From positions 1 to 31,428 of IMG/VR virus record IMGVR_UViG_3300027996_000115: a stretch of 31,428 nt of DNA. One strand, 5' to 3'. The position numbers were made by a program, and so were the translations under genes. Under the pieces are notes generated by a model, which ran no database searches, was not told where the DNA came from, and saw only the letters and a list, made by a program, of their open reading frames with translations. This document shows positions 15,982 through 22,581 of the stretch, piece by piece. This stretch comes from a virus. Each line of letters opens with the position of its first letter. Position 1 is the first letter of the stretch.

Positions 15982-16410
15982 TTATATTGCTTCTGTTGCA
16001 ATTGCAAAGTCAGAAAAATACATTTGCACTGGAGTAGCAGCTTCATCAAGTCCTAATTGAACAGTTGATTGTACACCTCCTGGATTAGCAGTTAATGCAG
16101 CGTATACAGCTTTTTGCGGTGACTTGCTTCCATTAACTATAGTTGGAACACCGGCGGTTCCATCTTTAGTTGTTGTTACAGTAATATTTATTACTCTTTG
16201 ACTTAAAACCGCAGCTGGTACAGTTGCAGAACCATCGTTAGCAATAGCGTATCCTGCTTGAGTACTTACAGCGCCTTCTAATACAAGTGATAACACTCCT
16301 GTTCCTGCTACGTATGATACGCTTTGGATTTGATCTACGTTGACTAATTCAGATCCTTGTGTTAATGGTGCTGCTGAGTCAACAATGTTGAATTTTAAAA
16401 ATTTTGACAT
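15982..16410 (-). CDS. beta-rich virion-like protein, function unknown
   Basis: 142 aa, low in charge and rich in Val, Thr, Ala and Gly (VDQIQSVSYVAGTGVLSLVL). This make-up is like phage minor structural or decoration proteins. It has no signal peptide or active-site motif. Context is the cluster of small late genes between the tail fibres/chaperonins and the lysis gene. The start (15-base T/A leader, no Shine-Dalgarno) is clear. Confidence 0.6.
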   Translation of the reverse strand: MSKFLKFNIVDSAAPLTQGSELVNVDQIQSVSYVAGTGVLSLVLEGAVSTQAGYAIANDGSATVPAAVLSQRVINITVTTTKDGTAGVPTIVNGSKSPQKAVYAALTANPGGVQSTVQLGLDEAATPVQMYFSDFAIATEAI

Positions 16411-16476
16411 TTGTTTTTGTTTTGTGGCTGTTAAGCCTGGTTTGGTTGTTTTTTTTGATTTATCAGTTTACTCTGT

Positions 16477-16827
16477 TTATTTATTTTTCGGTAAGGATTT
16501 TATTTTACCGTTATGTGTTCTAGCATATCTATGTGTAGATGTTTCTTTGCTAGGTATTAATTCACCTGAGTACGTAGCGTCTCCATATTTCCAGCTAACT
16601 GTCTTAGCAGCTCCATAATGTTCAGCGCCAGTAGAATTATGTCCATCATAATTATAACTACCATGTGCATCATCAAACAACGCCTCAGCGTGTCCTTCGT
16701 GGCCTTCTGCCATTTCTTTTCTACCTCTTGCTACATCTTCTTCTTCCCATGAATTAACCATGTGATGCTTTGAGTGCTTTGCGTTTCCGCTGTAATGACC
16801 GTAATGTCCTTTGTGATTGTATCCCAT
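16477..16827 (-). CDS. His/Gly-rich small protein with a GAAK box
   Basis: 116 aa. The N-terminus is packed with His, Gly and Tyr (MGYNHKGHYGHYSGNAKHSK), a middle acidic stretch has HEGHAEALF, and a GAAK box (EHYGAAKTVSWKYGDATYSG) lies near residue 72. It shares this box and its His-richness with 14533-15450. Possibly metal-binding. No known family. It is read 2 bases after the 67-aa gene, so it is coupled with it. Confidence 0.6.
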   Translation of the reverse strand: MGYNHKGHYGHYSGNAKHSKHHMVNSWEEEDVARGRKEMAEGHEGHAEALFDDAHGSYNYDGHNSTGAEHYGAAKTVSWKYGDATYSGELIPSKETSTHRYARTHNGKIKSLPKNK

Positions 16828-16829
16828 AG

Positions 16830-17033
16830 TTATGAATTTGCGTGATATGCCGAAAGCATCTTCTTAGCTTCTTCAGCAGAAGAAAAACCTGATTTCCAAA
16901 CACCACCTTTTTTATTATTTAAAATAACGTATTTATCGCCACGCTTTACAACGCAACCACTTCCACCCTCTGACTCTGCGCAACCTTTACCGGCCTTAGC
17001 AGCACCTAATCTGTTCATTAGAATGTTTGCCAT
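16830..17033 (-). CDS. 67-aa protein with N-terminal GAAK box
   Basis: Starts MANILMNRLGAAKAGKG, then a Cys-containing stretch (CAESEGGSGCVVKRGDKYVI) and a C-terminal helix (SSAEEAKKMLSAYHANS). Cys18 and Cys27 (two Cys) could form a disulfide or join a metal site. The second half, with KRGDKYVILNNKKGGVWKSG, looks like a small beta-domain. Function unknown; part of the GAAK-box group. Confidence 0.6.
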   Translation of the reverse strand: MANILMNRLGAAKAGKGCAESEGGSGCVVKRGDKYVILNNKKGGVWKSGFSSAEEAKKMLSAYHANS

Positions 17034-17035
17034 AA

Positions 17036-17518
17036 CTATATGTTTTGTAAAGCTACTATATCAGTTAAAGCAGTTGATCCAGTTGATAACACTTTAACCA
17101 CCAGTAGATCTATTACTTTTCCAGCAACTACATTATTTAAAGTAACTTGATTACCAGAAACATCTTCAACAACAACATTACCTGTTGTTCCAAAATATAA
17201 AGAGTAACCATCACTAATATTAGCAGCGTTACTTTTATATATTTCATACGTAGCAGCTTGAGTGGGACTACCACTTAACGTTATCGTATTTGCATCGTCC
17301 ACACTTACCACGGTAAATATCTCGCCATTAGTGTATACTACGTCTCCTCCAGATATAACATATCCCAGAGGGTTAGTTACTGCTGGTAAAAAATCACTAC
17401 CAGCATCAATTAATTGATTTGTAGCCCCTGTGTTTGTACCACTAGCTATAACCCCAGGTTGAGGTATATTAATAGTGTCGCTGAGGATAACACTTACCGA
17501 TGAATTGTATGTACTCAT
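17036..17518 (-). CDS. beta-rich virion-like protein
   Basis: 160 aa from ATG at 17518 (MSTYNSSVSV...). The frame is open 14 codons further upstream, but that would overlap the 75-aa gene; the inner start leaves an 11-base gap. The sequence is Thr/Val/Ile-rich with no charge clusters, e.g. NTITLSGSPTQAATYEIYKS, in the style of small tail or head decoration proteins. No enzyme motif. Function unknown. Confidence 0.6.
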   Translation of the reverse strand: MSTYNSSVSVILSDTINIPQPGVIASGTNTGATNQLIDAGSDFLPAVTNPLGYVISGGDVVYTNGEIFTVVSVDDANTITLSGSPTQAATYEIYKSNAANISDGYSLYFGTTGNVVVEDVSGNQVTLNNVVAGKVIDLLVVKVLSTGSTALTDIVALQNI

Positions 17519-17529
17519 TTTTTTGTTTT

Positions 17530-17757
17530 TTATAATTCTCCAACTCTGCCTTGTGCGCAAAGAACTGGATTGATTCCTTTATATTTAACAGGAGCTTTAA
17601 GTATTTGCATACCTGTTATTCCATTACTAGCTCCTTGACCATGAACTCTGCCTTCTTGATTTAAAGGCCCGTCCCATATATGAGATTCACCTACTACACC
17701 AACTTTTTGTCCTGGTTTTAATTTTTCCATTGCTGGATCGTATTTTTTGTGGTCCAT
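17530..17757 (-). CDS. 75-aa protein of unknown function
   Basis: MDHKKYDPAMEKLKPGQKVG at the start, then a Gly-rich middle (RVHGQGASNGITGM) and a basic end. No recognised family, no membrane segment. The downstream gene starts 11 bases after its stop. The gap before it (17758-17842) has a run of repeated ATTT units and only a 13-residue frame, nothing convincing. Confidence 0.55.
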   Translation of the reverse strand: MDHKKYDPAMEKLKPGQKVGVVGESHIWDGPLNQEGRVHGQGASNGITGMQILKAPVKYKGINPVLCAQGRVGEL

Positions 17758-17842
17758 AATTATTTTTATTTATTTATTTATTTCTTTTTCTCATATCGTT
17801 CCAATACATAGTATGCATTGTGTCTACGTTACAGTGTGTAGG

Positions 17843-18520
17843 TCATTTATATTTTTTAGCAGCTCCAGCAAACAATCCTCCGTAAGATTGACCAAACATT
17901 TCTCCAGCGTTTGTTATAGCACTATTTTTAAAACCTACAGCATTCATAGGTTGTAATTCTTGCCCTAAAGGGTTTCTTAATTTAGATTCAGAAGTTTCTT
18001 GTTCACTAGGATTATCTGTATAAGATTGCTGTGCGTCTGATACTAGTTGGTTTTGAGTTGCGTTAACACCATTTCTAATATTGCCATATTGAGACATCAT
18101 ATTACCAATACCTAATCTTCTTCCATAACCTCCACCATACTGAGACACTTGATCTTGACTGTATTCCTCTGGAGACATACCTGCTTCTTCTGATTTAAAT
18201 CTTAGTCTAGCCGCGTCTCTCGCTTCTTTAGCAGAATTAAAAGCATCCATTAAACCAGCTGACTGAGCGTTCGCTCTTCCACCTGGCCCTTTATTATCCA
18301 TCATTGCAGAATAAGCATCACTATAAGCTGAATTAGCATCAGATAAGTAACTTGGGTCAGTTGATTCTGGCTCTGGCGCTGCACCAACAGCTTGTTGATT
18401 ATTTAATCCTAAAGCGGCTAGATTAGCTGGATTTCCACCACCAATAGCGCTAACTATTCCTCCAGATCTACTACCTGAGATTCTTGATCCCGCCGCTGCA
18501 CTTGCTGCTGTTGTACTCAT
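17843..18520 (-). CDS. Ala/Gly/Ser-rich virion-type protein, C-terminal GAAK
   Basis: 225 aa, low-complexity N-terminus (MSTTAASAAAGSRISGSRSG), helical Ala/Asp/Ser middle (EARDAARLRFKSEEAGMSPE), a Gln/Ser-rich region, and a C-terminus ending FAGAAKKYK. The end carries the same GAAK box as the three proteins above. The amino-acid make-up fits internal virion (ejection) proteins, which is an inference. The stop is followed 85 bases later by the 75-aa gene. Confidence 0.55.
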   Translation of the reverse strand: MSTTAASAAAGSRISGSRSGGIVSAIGGGNPANLAALGLNNQQAVGAAPEPESTDPSYLSDANSAYSDAYSAMMDNKGPGGRANAQSAGLMDAFNSAKEARDAARLRFKSEEAGMSPEEYSQDQVSQYGGGYGRRLGIGNMMSQYGNIRNGVNATQNQLVSDAQQSYTDNPSEQETSESKLRNPLGQELQPMNAVGFKNSAITNAGEMFGQSYGGLFAGAAKKYK

Positions 18521-18967
18521 TTATCTGCTTTTATCTTTATTAACGTTATATATAGATTTAGTTAAAACCTTATCTATATATGAATTTCCTTTTATAATCT
18601 TGTTTCGCCTTTTACTAATAGGTATATCATCTTCACCTAGCATTATGCGATATATTCTTTTAATAAGCTGTTTACCTTTAAAAGAAACTTTGTATATGTT
18701 GTACTTTTGAGTTGTTCTATTTCTCTGTCTCCAAACAGAAATCCATTCGCCCTTTATTAATCTACTCCATCTTCTATTATCCCAACTGTAAGAGTAAGAA
18801 CCTGCTTCAAAATCTTTTTTTGTAAACAAGTCTATACAATCTAAATATATCAATAGTTCTAAATCTGCTTCATTTAGATCGTTGTTTTTGGAAGCCCATT
18901 TACGTATTATTCGATAATGTTTTAGCAGATTAAGATTTTTTAAATCTCCTGCTTCTAGCTTTTTCAC
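18521..18967 (-). CDS. possible winged-helix DNA-binding protein
   Basis: 148 aa, basic. Residues about 14-50 (LLKHYRIIRKWASKNNDLNE, then LELLIYLDCIDLFT) form helices and a turn in the spacing of a MarR-like winged helix, followed by SWDNRRWSRLIKGEWISVWR and TTQKYNIYKVSFKGKQLI, which would be the wing. I recall marine-phage proteins with this set. It overlaps the GroES stop by 4 bases (ATGA). It could be a late-transcription regulator. DNA-binding inferred, not proved. Confidence 0.55.
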   Translation of the reverse strand: MKKLEAGDLKNLNLLKHYRIIRKWASKNNDLNEADLELLIYLDCIDLFTKKDFEAGSYSYSWDNRRWSRLIKGEWISVWRQRNRTTQKYNIYKVSFKGKQLIKRIYRIMLGEDDIPISKRRNKIIKGNSYIDKVLTKSIYNVNKDKSR

Positions 18968-19224
18968 AAAACAACGACCACGTCCGTTGACTTAATAACG
19001 TGATATATTTTTTTATTATTCTGTATCTTATGACCTGCATGTTTATCATAAAATATAATATCTTCTTTTTTAACACCTTCAACATCATTACCTAAGCTTA
19101 TGATTTTAGCTTTTAAGTACCTAATGTCATCTCTATGTATTTCTGCTAAAAGCAACCCACCATCTGTTTCTTGAATTTGATCTTCTAGCTTTTCTATAAT
19201 TAAATTTCTACCTAGCGCTTTCAT
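18964..19224 (-). CDS. groES: phage co-chaperonin GroES
   Basis: 86 aa, close to the 94-97 aa of bacterial GroES. It begins MKALGRNLIIEKLE (barrel strand), has a short mobile-loop-like turn ETDGGLLLAE at residues 19-28 with the hydrophobic LLL in place of the canonical Ile-Val-Leu that docks on GroEL, then YLKAKIISLGNDVEGVKKED and ends STDVVVVL. The gene overlaps the GroEL stop by 17 bases (19208-19224), so the order of translation is GroEL first, then GroES, the reverse of the usual bacterial groESL order. Encodes the lid of the folding chamber, cytoplasmic, and works with the neighbouring GroEL. Confidence 0.85.
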   Translation of the reverse strand: MKALGRNLIIEKLEDQIQETDGGLLLAEIHRDDIRYLKAKIISLGNDVEGVKKEDIIFYDKHAGHKIQNNKKIYHVIKSTDVVVVL

Positions 19225-20758
19225 CTATTCTCATATTATTAATTACACAATCAGTAGAAAGGATAGTTGTTGCCACAGAAGCCGCGTTAATTAAAGCGCT
19301 TTTAGTTACGAGCAAAGGATCAATAATCCCTGACTCAACCATATTTACCATTTTTCCTGTAACCACGTTTAATCCAGTACCATCATTTTTATTAAAATCA
19401 GGTTCTTTAATATTAGCGTTTTTAAGTATAGTTTTAAAAGGTGACTTTATAGCTTCTAACAACACTTTTTGACCTTTTGTTTTAGGTTTTATTATTGACG
19501 AAGCATTTAATAAAGCAATACCACCTCCTGGTACTATACCTTGTTTTATAGCGGCTTTTGTAGCACATATAGCGTCTTCGACCCTATCTGTTTTTTCTTT
19601 TAATTCTACATCAGAAAAAGCGCCTACTTTTACTATAGCCACTTTAGCACTTAATGTAGCTAATCTTCTTTCTAAATTAACAACAACGTGTGCAGGGTTT
19701 TTCTTTTTTAAATCTTTTTTAATTTTTTCTATAAAATCTTTAGCTTCATCAGGTATTTCTTCTACTTGAATTACTGTTTGATTTTCTTGAGAAACTGACT
19801 TTACACATTCACCTAAATAATCTATTTGTATTGCATTTAAATCATCGCCTAAGTCCTCATTTATTATAGTTGAGTTTGTAAGCAAAGCTAAATCATTTAG
19901 TATTTCTTTTTTGCGTAAGCCATACGCTGGAGGGTCTACAACATTTACTTTAATATTACCCTTCATTTTATTCATTACCAAAGCAGAAAGAACAGTAGGA
20001 TCAACTTCGCCTATTAAAAGTAATGGTTTGTTGTTTTTTATTACATGTTCTAACACAGGTTGTATTTGTCTAATAGATTCTACTTTTGATTCCATTATTA
20101 AAACCAGCGGTTTATCTAGTTCTGCCGTGCCTTTTTCTTTATCAGTTATAAAGTTTTGATGGCAATAACCTTTGTAGTATTCTATACCATCTACTATCTC
20201 TGTTTCTGTTATTCCATTTTCAGAAACACCAAGTGTCACAATCCCTGTTTCACCTACTTCTCTAAAAGCATCACCTATTAACTTACCTAGAACTTTATCA
20301 TTGTTGGTTGATATAGTTGCTATATCGTCTATCATGTCACCTTTGACAGGTATACTTATTGATTCTAAATATTTAACAACTTTATCAACAGCTTTATTTA
20401 TACCTTCTTTTAGCTCTCTAGTGTTTATGTCTTTACTACGAGCTTCACTCAGTATAGCGTGAGCTAACACGGTAGCTGTGGTTGTTCCATCACCAGCTTC
20501 GTTAACTGTTTTTCTAGCTGCACCTTTTAATAAAGTTGCACCCATATTTTCTATTGGATCGTGCAGTGTTATGCAGTTCGCGACAGTAACACCATCTTTT
20601 GTTATGACAGGATTACCCTGGTCATCTTCCATTATAACACATTTACCGCTAGCTCCAAGTGTGGAGCTAACAGCGTTTGTGAGTTGTTCAATTCCTTTAA
20701 ATATTTTATCTTTAGCTTCGTCTCCAAAACTAAGATTTTTTACTATAGCATCAGCCAT
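19208..20758 (-). CDS. groEL: phage chaperonin GroEL (Cpn60)
   Basis: 516 aa against about 545 in bacteria. Equatorial ATP site: KDGVTV with D55 (E. coli D52), GDGTTTATVLA at 89-99 (D87 equivalent), and RVEDAICATKAAIKQGIVPG with D395 (E. coli D398), so ATPase residues are intact. The apical domain runs about 190-330 (GIEYYKGYCHQNFITDKEKG). The C-terminal Gly-Gly-Met tail is missing; the protein ends NNMRIDESAR. It is 24 residues shorter than usual in the C-tail and parts of the intermediate and apical regions. It probably folds the phage's own capsid or fibre proteins, or replaces a host GroEL that does not suit them. The pair with GroES is complete, so it can act alone in the cytoplasm. Small gap before the 104-aa gene, no Shine-Dalgarno. 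Confidence 0.93.
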   Translation of the reverse strand: MADAIVKNLSFGDEAKDKIFKGIEQLTNAVSSTLGASGKCVIMEDDQGNPVITKDGVTVANCITLHDPIENMGATLLKGAARKTVNEAGDGTTTATVLAHAILSEARSKDINTRELKEGINKAVDKVVKYLESISIPVKGDMIDDIATISTNNDKVLGKLIGDAFREVGETGIVTLGVSENGITETEIVDGIEYYKGYCHQNFITDKEKGTAELDKPLVLIMESKVESIRQIQPVLEHVIKNNKPLLLIGEVDPTVLSALVMNKMKGNIKVNVVDPPAYGLRKKEILNDLALLTNSTIINEDLGDDLNAIQIDYLGECVKSVSQENQTVIQVEEIPDEAKDFIEKIKKDLKKKNPAHVVVNLERRLATLSAKVAIVKVGAFSDVELKEKTDRVEDAICATKAAIKQGIVPGGGIALLNASSIIKPKTKGQKVLLEAIKSPFKTILKNANIKEPDFNKNDGTGLNVVTGKMVNMVESGIIDPLLVTKSALINAASVATTILSTDCVINNMRIDESAR

Positions 20759-20786
20759 GATTTAATTAGATTTAATTTAATTTATT

Positions 20787-21101
20787 TTATTTAAAAGTTT
20801 TTACTACCTTAGGTCCGTTTAAAAATTCAACTTTCTTTTTGTAGTGTTCTATTGTCTTATCTATTGAAGTCTCGGCAGCTTCCATTGTTTCTCGCCGAGT
20901 TACATCCTTCCAGGTCTCTTCGTTTCGAAGATCTTGGTATTCTGTTTGGTAGTAACCGTTTGGTAATTGAACTATACGCCAGTTAGCTTTGTCGGCTATA
21001 TGGTTCCATAGTTTAATTTGGTTTTCATCTGGTTGCGGTTGACTAGTCCACGAATTAGTCTCGTAATAAAATGTCATTGGTTTTGGTTTTAAATTAGACA
21101 T
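20787..21101 (-). CDS. small conserved phage protein, function unknown
   Basis: 104 aa. Contains the phrase NWRIVQLPNGYYQTEYQD, which I have seen in small marine-phage proteins, and a C-terminal helix with TRRETMEAAETSIDKTIEHY. Soluble and acidic/basic mixed, no enzyme motif. It is the first gene of the GroEL unit, 28 bases upstream of groEL, and follows a hairpin in the leader (21109-21123). Could be a chaperonin cofactor; this is guesswork. Confidence 0.6.
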   Translation of the reverse strand: MSNLKPKPMTFYYETNSWTSQPQPDENQIKLWNHIADKANWRIVQLPNGYYQTEYQDLRNEETWKDVTRRETMEAAETSIDKTIEHYKKKVEFLNGPKVVKTFK

Positions 21102-21108
21102 TGGTTAT

Positions 21109-21140
21109 TGCTCTCACCGAGCAGGTATATTTATATTATC
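21109..21140 (-). promoter_or_regulatory. candidate promoter/leader before the GroEL unit
   Basis: Just upstream of the 104-aa gene, the minus strand has GATAATATAAAT, the same 12 bases as the first part of the plus-strand repeated element, followed by a 5-bp hairpin TGCTC-GGTGA-GAGCA (21109-21123). The upstream TACGA half is absent. Suggests a shared start-site sequence or an A/T-rich promoter; the evidence is only this match. Confidence 0.35.
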
Positions 21141-21167
21141 ACTTGTTTGGTGTTGTTTTTACTTTAA

Positions 21168-22538
21168 CTATGTTATTGTAATTATTTCAGTGTTATTAAG
21201 AATATCATTATTAATGTTTATTTTTTTAACTTTTAATCTTAAATAGTAATCTCCCGAGCTACTACCTGCACTAACCGAGCTAGCCGTTAGTATTACAGAC
21301 GCCCTTGCGTATGCAGTACCAGAACCCTCTTGTAGTCCTCCGCCTGATACACTTAAAGCACCTGCTGAAACTCCTTGCATAACCGTTCTTCTTGTGTTTG
21401 CAGCATTGATTGTAGCTTGTGGAACCACCCAAGCGGTACTCGTTCTTACAGTACCGACTGCTGGCGTCCATTTATAATCAAGTCTCAAATCAGCATTGAA
21501 GGTTGGCGCTGAAGCTCCAGCAGTATCGTTGTCTTGAAATACATAGAAGTCCTCCACTATGTAAGTGTAAGGTCCGGTATCTTGTGCTATTAACACTCTA
21601 GGAGTTGTGTCTATAGTAGCCATATTGGCAAATGAAATTTTAAAAGTATAATACCTTGCATCTTCAACTACTTTACCACCACTACCAAAACCCGTTGAGT
21701 ACTGAGGAGTTCTTGTGGTAGATGTAGACGACCCCCATTCAACACCGGATCCATAGTAACCCATTTTTACATATCCAACAGGAGTGTCTCCTGTTGTACT
21801 AACAAACAAATATTGTTCCGTAGTAGGACCTACATTTAAAGATCCTCTTACTCTTGCATTCTTTCCTACATCCAATGATGCTTCCGGTTGTGTAATAGAG
21901 CCAGGATAAGCATCAGTACAAATTCCCAATCTTGCACTATTAGAACTAAGATTTAAAGTTCCCCCATCAGCATCACCACCGTTACCTGTAATGGTCATTC
22001 TTGCACCAGTTACTGTTATTCTTTTAGCGGTTCCTGTACCTATATTCGCCTGACTCATAGCAGAATTTCCCAACGTAGTTCCATTAGGGGTGAACATTGG
22101 TATAAAGTTAGTTGTTCCTGAACCTCCTATTGCGCCAATGTCAGTTCTTACCTCTGCACCAGTTCTATATTTAATTACACCGCTATCAGAAACTAAAAAC
22201 TTATCAGTGTCTGTAGATACGTTGTTTATTGTGGAAATATTTAATTCGCCTGATATAAGTATACCATAATTTTTTGTCCCAAGTTTTGTTGATCCTTCGT
22301 AATTTAACTCAACCTCTCCCCCCATCCTACCTGTAATAACATGGTTCTGGTCACTTGTACCACTCATTAGCTCAAAAAGACCGTCTTGTGCATCAACATA
22401 CATTGCTTGGAATGAACCTACTTCAATTTCACCTACATCAAAACCGCCAGTGTCAAAAATTAATTTTCCCTGAGAATCAGAAGATCCTAAGGTTAAGTTT
22501 GCGTTTATAATTTGATTACAGTATGTTTCTATAGCCAT
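21168..22538 (-). CDS. tail fibre / tail spike protein
   Basis: 456 aa. Ser/Thr/Gly/Asn-rich beta-structured protein. Residues about 1-120 resemble a virion-binding N-terminus (DGLFELMSGTSDQNHVITGR), followed by a long central region with LNLSSNSARLGICTDAYPGS and repeats such as ASLDVGKNARVRGSLNVG typical of phage fibre shafts; the C-terminal half has a receptor-binding-like beta domain (RVLIAQDTGPYTYIVEDFYV). No enzymatic motif. Encoded at the promoter-distal end of the four-gene tail cluster (26102-21168). Role in host recognition inferred. Confidence 0.65.
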   Translation of the reverse strand: MAIETYCNQIINANLTLGSSDSQGKLIFDTGGFDVGEIEVGSFQAMYVDAQDGLFELMSGTSDQNHVITGRMGGEVELNYEGSTKLGTKNYGILISGELNISTINNVSTDTDKFLVSDSGVIKYRTGAEVRTDIGAIGGSGTTNFIPMFTPNGTTLGNSAMSQANIGTGTAKRITVTGARMTITGNGGDADGGTLNLSSNSARLGICTDAYPGSITQPEASLDVGKNARVRGSLNVGPTTEQYLFVSTTGDTPVGYVKMGYYGSGVEWGSSTSTTRTPQYSTGFGSGGKVVEDARYYTFKISFANMATIDTTPRVLIAQDTGPYTYIVEDFYVFQDNDTAGASAPTFNADLRLDYKWTPAVGTVRTSTAWVVPQATINAANTRRTVMQGVSAGALSVSGGGLQEGSGTAYARASVILTASSVSAGSSSGDYYLRLKVKKININNDILNNTEIITIT

Positions 22539-22581
22539 TTATATTTAGTTTATTTATTAATTAAATTTGATTAGATTATTA

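Noticed and set aside
17758-17842. 13-codon frame and ATTT repeat upstream of the 75-aa gene
   Set aside because: Too short to support a gene; the repeat is a simple A/T tract.
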